From the NCBI GenBank assembly GCA_017997825.1, contig JAGOEH010000038.1, positions 1 to 21,985 of the forward strand: a DNA stretch of 21,985 nt. Direction: 5' to 3'. The number at the start of each line of letters is the position of its first letter. The first letter of the stretch is position 1. Source of the stretch: Candidatus Delongbacteria bacterium. GTDB taxonomy: Bacteria; JAGOEH01. Shown here piece after piece: positions 9,284 through 16,378 of this stretch. The notes under the pieces are model-generated. The model saw nothing but the letters and a program-made list of their open reading frames with translations, had not been told where the DNA came from and made no database searches. The translations under genes were made by a program, and so were the position numbers.

Positions 9284-9312
9284 ATCATACACTATTCTTT
9301 CTAAAATGTCAA
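9284..9312 (-). promoter_or_regulatory. Strong sigma70-like promoter of the ABC ATPase / mannosidase / lacI operon
   Basis: Minus strand TTGACA (9307-9312), 17-nt spacer, TATGAT (9284-9289). The -35 is perfect and the -10 matches five of six positions. The predicted transcription start is near 9277, leaving a leader of about 139 nt. Confidence 0.75.
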
Positions 9313-9336
9313 TATGAAACTTAATGTAAATTCAGC

Positions 9337-9366
9337 TTGACTTTTGTTATCCATTCCTCGTATATT
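9337..9366 (+). promoter_or_regulatory. Sigma70-like promoter of the DUF4392 / SGNH operon
   Basis: TTGACT (9337-9342), 18-nt spacer, TATATT (9361-9366): five of six matches in each box. It points to the gene at 9498 and is divergent from the ABC promoter. Confidence 0.6.
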
Positions 9367-9430
9367 GAAAATAAAAACGGGCGAGAGAATCCTGTTACCT
9401 CTTCTAAAACCTTGCTTCAGAATTCTCTTC

Positions 9431-9444
9431 TGACTAAATAGTCA
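9431..9444. promoter_or_regulatory. Dyad symmetric site TGACTA-AA-TAGTCA
   Basis: Perfect 6-bp inverted repeat around a 2-nt centre, in the leader of the DUF4392 gene, 4 nt before the third candidate LacI-type site. It looks like a dimeric repressor site, but the protein is unknown. A loop of 2 nt makes an RNA hairpin unlikely. Confidence 0.3.
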
Positions 9445-9448
9445 AGTA

Positions 9449-9462
9449 AAACGGTTTGATAA
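9449..9462. promoter_or_regulatory. Candidate LacI-family operator, copy 3
   Basis: AAACGGTTTGATAA, identical to copy 2 over its first 12 bases, in the leader of the rightward DUF4392 gene. If real, the same regulator would control both divergent operons. Confidence 0.35.
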
Positions 9463-9497
9463 AATCTAACCTATTGCCGACGATCAGGTGGTAACCT

Positions 9498-10358
9498 ATG
9501 ATTTATCATGCGCTTGAGAAAATAATGCAATTGGATCTGGCCGATCGACGATTGGAGCCCTGGATCAAGCGGCCGATGGTGAAACCGGCGGTAGAGAGCC
9601 TGGCTCATGCTCGACGGGTTTTGATTATCACCGGATTCTGTTTGGGGCCGGAATTACCTGAAACCGACGGACCTCTGGGAGCCATCGTGTTGGGACGGGC
9701 TCTCCAAACCATGGGTGCGGAGGTTATCTATATCTGTGATTCTCCTGTCAATCGGATTATACAGGCCCTGATCGATGCCGCCAAAGCCCCGGCCCGGATT
9801 TTGTGCCTTATGCCTTCATTCCAGGCTGCCGCCGTTCTGGAGGAGCTCCATCCCAGTCATCTGATAGCCATCGAACGCCCCGGGCGGAATCGTGATGGCG
9901 ATTATCTGAATGCCCGGGGATTGAGTGTCAAATCATGGAATGAACCGTTGGATGATTTATTTTTACTACCGCGAGGCGATTGGGAGACCCTGGGAATCGG
10001 GGATGGGGGGAATGAAATCGGAATGGGTAACGTGTATGCCCAACTGCAGGCCCGTCCCGATCCCTTCCCGCGGTTGGCCACTATCGTCAAGGTTGACCAT
10101 TTGATTACAGCCGGTGTCTCCAACTGGGGCGCTTATGCTTTGGTGGCCGGCTTGAGCCTTTGGCATCACCGGAATCTGCTCCATACCGCCATCGAGGAAT
10201 CCCAAATGCTCCGGGCGGCTCTTCGGGGCGGCGCTGTCGACGGGTTTTCCCTAAAATCCGAATTATCGGTGGATGGCATTTCATTGGGGATCCATCAGGG
10301 CGTTCTCCGGTTGTTTCATCAACTGATCAAAGAGGGATTAAATCGAAAGGAATCTTGA
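9498..10358 (+). CDS. DUF4392 family protein, D-glutamate cyclase-like
   Basis: 286 aa, one DUF4392 domain over the full length. Visible family motifs: VLIITGFCLG near residue 37, ETDGPLGA (~55), a Rossmann-like first half, and the conserved glycine-rich GIGDGGNEIGMGNV near 170. Vertebrate DGLUCY, which carries this domain, converts D-glutamate to 5-oxo-D-proline; most bacterial members are uncharacterised, so the activity here is inferred. No signal peptide, so cytoplasmic. ATG preceded by AGGTGG (9486-9491), 6 nt spacing. The stop (TGA) is 2 nt before the ATG of the SGNH hydrolase gene, so the two are almost certainly co-transcribed from the promoter at 9337-9366. D-glutamate comes from peptidoglycan turnover, so a role in wall recycling is possible but unproven. 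Confidence 0.82.
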   Translation: MIYHALEKIMQLDLADRRLEPWIKRPMVKPAVESLAHARRVLIITGFCLGPELPETDGPLGAIVLGRALQTMGAEVIYICDSPVNRIIQALIDAAKAPARILCLMPSFQAAAVLEELHPSHLIAIERPGRNRDGDYLNARGLSVKSWNEPLDDLFLLPRGDWETLGIGDGGNEIGMGNVYAQLQARPDPFPRLATIVKVDHLITAGVSNWGAYALVAGLSLWHHRNLLHTAIEESQMLRAALRGGAVDGFSLKSELSVDGISLGIHQGVLRLFHQLIKEGLNRKES

Positions 10359-10360
10359 TT

Positions 10361-11632
10361 ATGAAAGGGATGATACTGACGGTGATACTATGGATAATCA
10401 TAATGGGAATACCGGTCCGACTGGAGTCGGATGTTCTTGATTCAGCCGGTCTACAGTTTGTGACCCAATCCCAACAGGATCTTTTTTACCGGCGATTGGC
10501 TGTGTTTTATCGTCAGAACCTTGATCAGAATCATCCTGGTCCGGTATTCATTGGGAATTCTCTGACTCAGGGATTCAATTTCGAATCCTTTTTTCCCGGG
10601 ATGGTCATTCATAACCGGGGAATCATCAGCGATCGAATCGGGATCGGGTGTGACGGGGGAGTACTCAAACGGCTGGAAGCATCCTGTTTTGACGTTCCTG
10701 CCACCGCAGTATTCATTATGATTGGTATCAACGATATTGCCGATCGACGGCGATCGGTTCCTGAAATCAGCCAAGGGTATTATGGGATGGTGGAAACGAT
10801 TCGAGCCGGAATCCCATCCGATCATTCGATCTATCTTCAGGCACTACTGCCGGTGAGCGGCCGTTATACCGGGCTCAATCCCGCCATTGACAGCCTGAAC
10901 CGGGATATTCGGAATTGGGCTGAGGCCAGATCCGGTATGGATCGGATTTTTTATCTGAACCGTTCCGAAGCCTGGTGTGATGATTCAGGGCGGCTACGAC
11001 CGGAACTGACTGGGGATGGTATTCATCTGACCCAGGCCGGCTATCGGCTATGGAGCCGCCAACTTCTTCCTTATCTAGCCTTCCCCTCAGGTCGCTGTGA
11101 TCTGAAGGCCATTTTATCAGAGCAGATCCGACGCTATCCCCACATGGAGGCCGACGATTGGATGAAATTGATTTATCATGCTTCGATGGGTAACCGGCAC
11201 TTAATGGAAGACAGCAGTGCCGCCCATCGTTATCTGGAACGCGAAATGGCCGGTATTAATGACAGCAATCTCCGACTGGTAGAGATTATTTCTCCTGATA
11301 ATCAGTTGGCTCGGATCGATTTGAGAGCTTATAAATTCTGGGGACTTTCGGTCGATCGTTTGTTCGATGTCATGATCCGATCGGCCCGGCAAACCGAAGA
11401 GGATTCAGTCCGATTGGATCAGTATGCAGGTGAGCTGATCCGGTGGCTGAATCAAAACGGACAGAGCCGTTCAGCCGGCCAAATCCCGGAACGGCTGAAT
11501 GAAATCCGGGTTCATCATGGTCAGCCCTCCCACTCTGAACCCTATAAACAGGCATACCATCCCCACTACCGAGTCGTCAGAACCGATATCTTTAGGGAAT
11601 TGGTATTTCCGGAATTCAGCCTGAAACGCTAG
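10361..11632 (+). CDS. Secreted SGNH/GDSL hydrolase fused to an uncharacterised C-terminal domain
   Basis: 423 aa from the ATG at 10361 (AAAGGA 9-10 nt upstream; the longer open frame overlaps the previous gene and is not used). Hydrophobic N-terminus (1-20) fits a signal peptide or anchor. The SGNH esterase/lipase blocks are FIGNSLTQGF with Ser67, a block II-like NRGIISDR (~85), IGIND with Asn124, and DGIHLT with Asp209 and His212, so the catalytic set is complete. Block I is GNSLT rather than GDS. From ~240 a second domain starts: DDWMKLIYHASMGNRHLM, AAHRYLERE, LARIDLRAYK, and a close HSEPYKQAYHPHYRVV. I recall this pattern from conserved uncharacterised proteins but cannot name the family. 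The partner gene is the DUF4392 cyclase-like gene. Substrate unknown; deacetylation of wall sugars or esters is one possibility. Stop is TAG. Confidence 0.82.
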   Translation: MKGMILTVILWIIIMGIPVRLESDVLDSAGLQFVTQSQQDLFYRRLAVFYRQNLDQNHPGPVFIGNSLTQGFNFESFFPGMVIHNRGIISDRIGIGCDGGVLKRLEASCFDVPATAVFIMIGINDIADRRRSVPEISQGYYGMVETIRAGIPSDHSIYLQALLPVSGRYTGLNPAIDSLNRDIRNWAEARSGMDRIFYLNRSEAWCDDSGRLRPELTGDGIHLTQAGYRLWSRQLLPYLAFPSGRCDLKAILSEQIRRYPHMEADDWMKLIYHASMGNRHLMEDSSAAHRYLEREMAGINDSNLRLVEIISPDNQLARIDLRAYKFWGLSVDRLFDVMIRSARQTEEDSVRLDQYAGELIRWLNQNGQSRSAGQIPERLNEIRVHHGQPSHSEPYKQAYHPHYRVVRTDIFRELVFPEFSLKR

Positions 11633-11663
11633 ACCGGAGGGAGATTATCGATCGGATCGATGC

Positions 11664-13124
11664 TCAGGGTTGAGTTTTATAAGGATAGATATAGTTTTCG
11701 CCGGTTTTGATTTGTTTGACGGCACCGGTGGAATCCATTTGAAATGTCAGAAGTTCGCCGTTCCCGTTTTCCCCGGTCATCCGGAATAATGTATCATTGA
11801 TGGGGGTCAGATCGACCAGATTGGCGGTGGGTTGATCCTGGGGGGGGTAACTGATTTCGTTGAGCATCAGTTCTCCGTTATGCAGGATTACATCGGTGAT
11901 ATACCCCCAGGGATCGATATAGCGTCCCAGGTACCGGTTCCATAGAGGGGAAGCGGTGATGACCGCTGCGGGTTTTTTAACGGCTTCCAGAATGGGATCG
12001 GTCATTTGGCGGAGGATCTGATCAGCCATATATTCCGGTTCTCCGTCATCCGAATTGGTCAATACAATGACGGCGATTTTATGATCGGGCATAAAAGCCA
12101 ACCGGGTACGATATCCGGCTACCCAGCCGCTGTGGCCGACTACCGTACGGCCGTCGATCGGCCAGGTTTCAAAACCGATCCCGCGGCCCCGGCTCCAGCT
12201 CGGCCGGATCCAATGAATTCGCTGCATCTCTTTTAGGGTCGATCCCTTCAAAATCTGGCGTCCACCGACCGGTTCATCACGAAATTGCAGGCTGACATAG
12301 ATGGCCAGATCTTCAACGGTGGACGATATATTGGCCGCCGGGGTCAATCCCTTGGAATCGGTAAAAGGCATGATTTCCCGCTTACCATTGGGTAGCCGGT
12401 GACTGTAGCCGACCGCCAGGAGCGATTTATCGCTTTCCTTCAGATTGACAAAGGTATGCGACATACCCAACGGATCCAGAATCTGACTCTGAACATAACT
12501 CTGATAGGTTTGCCGGCTGACCGTCTCCAAAATCATACCCGCCAGGGTCAAACCCAGATTGGAGTATTTGAAGCGGGTTCCAGTCGGATAGATCAGGCTT
12601 TGATTCCGGACTGTCCGAATGATCTGATCCTGAGTGGGAAACACATGGTCTGTCCAATACGGGAATGCCGCCTCGGAAGGAAGGCCGGAGGTATGTGTCA
12701 ACAAATGCCAGATGGTGATTGGGATGGAATCCGGAAATGGATTCTGGATTTTAAACCAGGGCAGATAGCGGGTGACGGGATCATTCAGATCCAGTTTACC
12801 CCTGTCACGCAACTGCATGATCCCGATTGCGGTGAAGGTTTTGGTGATGGAGGCGATCCGGTATAAGGTTTGGGGTGAGGCTTTGATCTGATGATCCGGA
12901 TCGGCGTAACCAAAACCGCGGGCAAAGATCAGATCCTGGTCGACCACAATCCCGACCGAAACACCGGGTATCCCCCGATACGCCATCTGAGCTTCGATCC
13001 AGGTTTCCATTAATCTCAACTGCGATTGAATCTTCGATGTTTCAACCCATTCCGGACCGGGCCGGCCGAAAAGCGGCAAACTTATAAGAATGATCAACAG
13101 ACTCATCATGACCATGATACGCAT
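11664..13124 (-). CDS. Serine beta-lactamase family hydrolase (class C / penicillin-binding-protein-like)
   Basis: 486 aa, with signal peptide 1-20. The serine hydrolase core (~35-380) has all three catalytic motifs: SxxK as S92-I-T-K95 (RIASITKTF), YxN as Y187-S-N189 (FKYSNLG), and HxG as H331-S-G333 (VGHSGWVAGY). LLTHTSGLP (~141-149) is also typical. A C-terminal beta-rich domain (~385-486; YLGRYIDPWG, LFRMTG) resembles the lipocalin-like tail found in many family members. Such proteins are peptidases, esterases or D-aminoacyl hydrolases more often than antibiotic lactamases, so I do not call resistance. Periplasmic. AAGGAG lies 6 nt before the ATG. Probably the third gene of the leftward operon (101 nt after the DUF2993 gene). 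Convergent with the SGNH gene, 31 nt apart. Confidence 0.9.
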   Translation of the reverse strand: MRIMVMMSLLIILISLPLFGRPGPEWVETSKIQSQLRLMETWIEAQMAYRGIPGVSVGIVVDQDLIFARGFGYADPDHQIKASPQTLYRIASITKTFTAIGIMQLRDRGKLDLNDPVTRYLPWFKIQNPFPDSIPITIWHLLTHTSGLPSEAAFPYWTDHVFPTQDQIIRTVRNQSLIYPTGTRFKYSNLGLTLAGMILETVSRQTYQSYVQSQILDPLGMSHTFVNLKESDKSLLAVGYSHRLPNGKREIMPFTDSKGLTPAANISSTVEDLAIYVSLQFRDEPVGGRQILKGSTLKEMQRIHWIRPSWSRGRGIGFETWPIDGRTVVGHSGWVAGYRTRLAFMPDHKIAVIVLTNSDDGEPEYMADQILRQMTDPILEAVKKPAAVITASPLWNRYLGRYIDPWGYITDVILHNGELMLNEISYPPQDQPTANLVDLTPINDTLFRMTGENGNGELLTFQMDSTGAVKQIKTGENYIYPYKTQP

Positions 13125-13225
13125 CGGCTGCTCCTTGATTTCAGATTCGAAGAGAAATCCTGAATCCGGTATGGATCCCTGAGAATGGATGACGGCGGTA
13201 CAAGATCAATCGGACAATTGATGGA

Positions 13226-13975
13226 TCAGAGGCTTAAATATAGATAGTTTTTTTGGATCGAAATCTTGTTCAGTTGATAACGGAAGGGGAGTAGTACCGG
13301 AATATCGAGTAATGGATTGAATCGTTCCCCCAGTTCCTTAAGCACCGTTTCAGGGAGTTTGAAATGGTTGACAATACTTTTGGGGGATTGAGCGGTCAGT
13401 CGGTTGTCGGCTACGCTCAGATTCAAGGCGGAATATCCCTCCAACTGATCCTGGATGATAAACTTGCTCAGCACCTGATGAACGTCCTGACTCAATTGGT
13501 CGGCCGCGATCGAGAACTCGAATTCCAGGTAGGGAGGGCTCAGTTTAATATTCAGTTTCCGGTATTCTTTTCCATACTGTTTAGCTTTATAATCCATATA
13601 CTGTTTGATGGAACCGGTTGAAACCAGGATACCGATCTTGAAGTCCTGATAACGGTTGATGTTAAAAATTTTGCTTTTTTTCATCTCCGTTAGATTGAGG
13701 TAAGGAGACTGGTACTGAATGGTGACATGATCCGCGATCAGGTGATTCATATCGACGGTATCGATCTTGATGGACAGACTGGTGAACTGATTTGGATTTC
13801 CAGGCACCGCTTCAGCTTTGACGGTGATCGATCGGCAGGTGATATACTGAGAGAGGATGGTACGGATATCGTGTTCGGCGGTGGTTTCCGCCGAGAGTCC
13901 AAGGGGAAATATCATCATGCCGGCCAGAACGATAATCCATTTCAGGCTAATTTTTTGTAAGCGTGCCGTTTTCAA
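13226..13975 (-). CDS. DUF2993 / LmeA-like secreted lipid-binding protein
   Basis: 249 aa, with signal peptide (hydrophobic ~13-28, likely cleavage after LSA, ~29). The mature part is an elongated beta-rich fold with the DUF2993 landmarks: regular SIKIDTVDMNHLIADHVTIQY, FKIGILVSTGSIKQYM, EFSIAADQL, and the closing FNPLLDIPVLLPFRYQLNKI. LmeA-type proteins are periplasmic or lipid-interacting; the exact role here is unknown. The start is a TTG: AAGGAG (13983-13988) lies 7 nt upstream, and no ATG has a comparable site. The first 29 nt overlap the end of the upstream pilin-like gene, which supports co-translation. Similarity to DUF2993 is judged from pattern only. Confidence 0.7.
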   Translation of the reverse strand: MKTARLQKISLKWIIVLAGMMIFPLGLSAETTAEHDIRTILSQYITCRSITVKAEAVPGNPNQFTSLSIKIDTVDMNHLIADHVTIQYQSPYLNLTEMKKSKIFNINRYQDFKIGILVSTGSIKQYMDYKAKQYGKEYRKLNIKLSPPYLEFEFSIAADQLSQDVHQVLSKFIIQDQLEGYSALNLSVADNRLTAQSPKSIVNHFKLPETVLKELGERFNPLLDIPVLLPFRYQLNKISIQKNYLYLSL

Positions 13976-14345
13976 TGTATAACTCCTTTAATTGATATGT
14001 GGATGCTTCGGGATCGGTAATCCGATATCGATGGATTCCATCCGTTTCGTATTGATATGCCTGTCCGTGATGCGGGCAGACGGGAAGTGTCCCGATAAAT
14101 TCGGGGATCATTAGTTCCAGTTTTTCAGGATATTCCATCGTTTTGACATAATAAGCCTCGACCGCATCCGATAAGAGGGTCAGATTGGCAATGGTCTCCT
14201 CCAGGGGCGGTTTTTCCTTTATTGCCGGGGGAGTATACTGATTATTGCCGCCTTGAGAATAAAGATAAAAAAGATAACCGATTCCGGCAATCAGGAGTCC
14301 GGCCAACACCAGACTGATGATCAGGAAGATTCGCTTCAAAGCCAT
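13947..14345 (-). CDS. Small membrane-anchored pilin-like protein
   Basis: 132 aa. One N-terminal transmembrane helix (~6-30), then a Pro-rich linker, then an amphipathic helix and short beta part: LTLLSDAVEAYYVKTMEYPEKLELMIPEFIGTLPVCPHHGQAYQYE. This resembles the globular part of type IV pilin / pseudopilin G-like proteins (A.E.YY......YP..L..L.P.yi..LP.CP..G..Y.Y). There is no prepilin peptidase motif (no G-F-T-L-I-E), so it is probably not assembled as a pilin; a membrane-tethered relative is more likely. ATG with AGGAG 7 nt upstream. First gene of the leftward operon, with a candidate promoter at 14445-14472. Function not recognised. Confidence 0.75.
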   Translation of the reverse strand: MALKRIFLIISLVLAGLLIAGIGYLFYLYSQGGNNQYTPPAIKEKPPLEETIANLTLLSDAVEAYYVKTMEYPEKLELMIPEFIGTLPVCPHHGQAYQYETDGIHRYRITDPEASTYQLKELYIENGTLTKN

Positions 14346-14444
14346 AATTTACTCCTGTTATAATTCTTGTCGACCGAAGGAGCTGCCGTTGTTGACGGTT
14401 GGATTCCGTCTGACGGTCGTTCCACAGGCCTAAAACTACAAATC

Positions 14445-14472
14445 AATATAAAACTATTGAAATAAAAGTCAA
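14445..14472 (-). promoter_or_regulatory. Candidate sigma70-like promoter of the pilin-like / DUF2993 / beta-lactamase operon
   Basis: Minus strand TTGACT (14467-14472), 16-nt spacer, TATATT (14445-14450): five of six in each box, about 100 nt before the ATG at 14345. Confidence 0.5.
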
Positions 14473-14682
14473 CCCCAATTTTCTTTACCGCTGCCTGCCG
14501 GCAACCGATGGATGGAGAATGTACAATTCGGTAAGTCTTAAGCGGATGGTCCAGTTTATTACCGATACCCAAATGAGGTAGATTGGATTCAGCTTCCGTG
14601 CCGATGATTGGTCATACAGATTTATTAATGAAAAATAGTATCCGGTTTTTTTTACTAAAGAATAAACTGACCTATATTTATC

Positions 14683-14711
14683 TTGACAAACATTTTTGTT
14701 TTTTATATAAT
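14683..14711 (+). promoter_or_regulatory. Perfect-consensus sigma70 promoter of the M50 / AmrS operon
   Basis: TTGACA (14683-14688), 17-nt spacer, TATAAT (14706-14711), all twelve consensus bases present with ideal spacing. Predicted transcription start near 14718, about 22 nt before the M50 start codon. Confidence 0.85.
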
Positions 14712-14719
14712 AATCATTT

Positions 14720-14740
14720 ATGAATGAGACGAGGCAATAA
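14720..14740 (+). other. Possible 6-codon leader ORF (MNETRQ) overlapping the M50 start
   Basis: ATG at 14720, about 2 nt after the predicted transcription start, followed by five sense codons and TAA. The stop shares its last A with the ATG of the M50 gene (TAATG). The M50 ribosome binding site (GAGG, 14731-14734) lies inside it. It may be chance. Confidence 0.25.
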
Positions 14741-15378
14741 TGAACTTCAATCCAATTTCTATCCCGGCGGTGCTGGTTGCTATAACGATCCATGAGTATT
14801 CCCACGGGTGGGCGGCCAACCGGCTGGGAGACGGTACAGCCCGGTATGCGGGACGGTTGACGCTGAACCCGATTTCGCATATTGACCTGTTTGGAACCCT
14901 GATGCTGGTCTTGGTTGGATTCGGCTGGGCCAAGCCGGTTCCGGTCAATCCCTATAATCTCAAGAATCCCAAGACTGATATGATCTGGATTTCCCTGGCG
15001 GGTCCGCTCAGTAATCTGATTCTGGCCTTTGTGATTGCCAAGAGTTATATTCTCTTGAGTCCCGGATCCGTTCCGGCCATGATGAGCGGATGGAGTCAGT
15101 CGTTTCTGTGGTTTATTATTTATACCATTCAGATCAATATTGTATTAGCCTGGTTTAATCTGATCCCGATCCCTCCGTTGGATGGGTTCAAGATTCTGGC
15201 AGGACTGTTGCCGGTTCGGCATGCAGCATGGCTCGATAAACTGGAGCTTTATGGACCTTATGTGTTCATGGCTCTCATCCTGTCATCGTTTCTTACCGGA
15301 TTTTCAATTATCGGTATTATGATCAATCCGATCATCAATCTGACCATGAACTGGATGTTGTCTCCGTTTGGGGGATAA
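14740..15378 (+). CDS. Site-2-type membrane metalloprotease (peptidase M50 family)
   Basis: 212 aa, almost entirely membrane helices. The zinc site is visible: H18-E-Y-S-H22 (HExxH) in the first helix and N140-L-I-P-I-P-P-L-D-G149 (third ligand Asp148) in a later helix. GFGWAKPVPVNPYNLKNPK (~61-79) is typical of the short, PDZ-less M50 branch common in bacteria. It cleaves substrates within the membrane; targets are unknown. Start ATG at 14740 with GAGG 5 nt upstream and a perfect-consensus promoter. It is followed 18 nt later by a 68-aa membrane protein, then an unknown gene and amrS, all on the same strand. Family clear, biological role open. Confidence 0.92.
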   Translation: MNFNPISIPAVLVAITIHEYSHGWAANRLGDGTARYAGRLTLNPISHIDLFGTLMLVLVGFGWAKPVPVNPYNLKNPKTDMIWISLAGPLSNLILAFVIAKSYILLSPGSVPAMMSGWSQSFLWFIIYTIQINIVLAWFNLIPIPPLDGFKILAGLLPVRHAAWLDKLELYGPYVFMALILSSFLTGFSIIGIMINPIINLTMNWMLSPFGG

Positions 15379-15396
15379 TATCAGAGGAGCCATCGT

Positions 15397-15603
15397 ATGG
15401 GTTTTTTCAAATTTGATACTCCCCGTCAGTTTCATTTGCCCGGTTACAAACAAAGCCGGGTGTTTGACAATGAGGCCAGAGAGAAAGAGCATCGGGTGCA
15501 TTTCAAACGCCAGGTATCCAGTCGGGCCGGTTTATTCTCTCTGAGCACCATGATTTTTCTATTAATCGTCGTCGTATTCCTGATTTGGGCTTTTTCCCGA
15601 TAA
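15397..15603 (+). CDS. Small single-pass membrane protein, unrecognised
   Basis: 68 aa. A basic, polar N-terminal half (1-44, containing SRVFDNEAREKEHRVHFKR) is followed by one C-terminal transmembrane helix (~47-66, STMIFLLIVVVFLIWAFS). A strong ribosome binding site (AGAGGAG, 15383-15389, 7 nt spacing) and tight placement 18 nt after the M50 gene say it is real. No signal peptide; likely a tail-anchored protein with the N-terminus in the cytoplasm. Being next to an intramembrane protease, it could be a substrate or cofactor (inference only). Confidence 0.75.
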   Translation: MGFFKFDTPRQFHLPGYKQSRVFDNEAREKEHRVHFKRQVSSRAGLFSLSTMIFLLIVVVFLIWAFSR

Positions 15604-15628
15604 CCCTTCAACCTGATAGCAGAGAATC

Positions 15629-16378
15629 ATGGAAAAGCAAAATCACTACTGGATCATCAAAGAAACCTATCTTGCCTGGAATGATCGGCAGTTCAAACAG
15701 ATGAATTCTCGGATGAAACCCTATCACTACAGCTTTGATGATAATGTTGCCTTCTCGGTCGGTGATATTTTCCTGGGACTGGATACCGGGGAGGAGTTTG
15801 TGGTAACGATTGGACCGGTGATATCCAATACCTTCGTGATTTCGAAAAAATACCAGGTTCATCTTCAACCCCGATATTTTTTCAAACGCATGATACCCTT
15901 CAAAGCGATTCAGGATATCCTGATGATCGAGCATCAGATCTCCGATTTCAAACCTTCCTCTCCATTCATCCGGATCAATTCAGCTATTTGGCGGAAGATT
16001 ATCCAGCTTATCCACGAGTATGACACCACCGGGGAGGAGATTCTGCAGAGCCTGGAACGGTATTCGGAGCAGAAGCGCTATCTTGACCGGATTGTCTATA
16101 TTTGTGATAAACAATTGTGCGATCCCAACGAACGGCAGGAAATATTCCTGATACTGCGCAATCTCTTGAATTGGAATCCGGAATACTCGGAAGGGCGGAG
16201 CGAATTGGAGGAGATGTTTTCTTTTCTCAGGTATTCTCTGCATATTGAGGATTTGCCCTATGATGAGCGGATGTCCATTTTGGATGAGATGATATCCAAC
16301 TGGATGAATTATGTGAATTGTCTACCCAAGAAACAGATTGAGATTTTACAGGATATTCAAGAACCCTTTTTATTATGA
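15629..16378 (+). CDS. Conserved-looking hypothetical protein, unrecognised
   Basis: 249 aa, soluble, no signal peptide or membrane helix. The N-terminal half (~1-115) looks beta-rich (FSVGDIFLGLDTGEEFVVTI, VISNTFVISKKYQV). The C-terminal half (~118-249) is helical and charged (RINSAIWRKIIQLIHEY, EEILQSLERYSEQKRYLDR). The two Cys in ICDKQLC do not form a known motif. I do not recognise a family. It starts 25 nt after the small membrane protein with only a weak ribosome binding site, and its TGA overlaps the ATG of amrS by 4 nt (ATGA), so it is translated together with the radical SAM enzyme. This coupling suggests a working link with AmrS. Confidence 0.78.
   Translation: MEKQNHYWIIKETYLAWNDRQFKQMNSRMKPYHYSFDDNVAFSVGDIFLGLDTGEEFVVTIGPVISNTFVISKKYQVHLQPRYFFKRMIPFKAIQDILMIEHQISDFKPSSPFIRINSAIWRKIIQLIHEYDTTGEEILQSLERYSEQKRYLDRIVYICDKQLCDPNERQEIFLILRNLLNWNPEYSEGRSELEEMFSFLRYSLHIEDLPYDERMSILDEMISNWMNYVNCLPKKQIEILQDIQEPFLL

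Larger units (their letters stand above)
9139..9497. other. Divergent intergenic control region between the sugar operon and the DUF4392 operon
   Basis: 359 nt with no ORF of its own. It holds two back-to-back sigma70-like promoters whose -35 boxes are 24 nt apart, long leaders on both sides (about 139 nt to the left gene and about 125 nt to the right gene from the predicted starts), two candidate LacI-type sites and one short dyad. I see no known riboswitch or RNA gene. Confidence 0.7.
14346..14739. other. Divergent intergenic region between the pilin-like and M50 operons
   Basis: 394 nt, clearly AT-richer than the genes on either side. It holds a leftward promoter at 14445-14472, a perfect rightward promoter at 14683-14711 and a 6-codon leader ORF. 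Open frames crossing it on the minus strand have no family signature and run into the M50 gene, so I treat them as chance. No terminator or RNA gene recognised. Confidence 0.6.

Noticed and set aside
9394-9495. Long-range pairing GTTACC / GGTAAC that could hide the DUF4392 ribosome binding site
   Set aside because: Only 6 bp across about 90 nt with no extending helix; no known riboswitch core seen.
11647-11661. ATCGATC-G-GATCGAT palindrome between convergent genes, as a terminator
   Set aside because: The folding hairpin would have about 5 bp and an AT-rich stem, with no T-tract on either side.
11664-13124. Beta-lactam resistance gene
   Set aside because: The motifs (S-I-T-K, YSN, HSG) and C-terminal tail fit the broad serine hydrolase family; nothing specifically indicates antibiotic hydrolysis.
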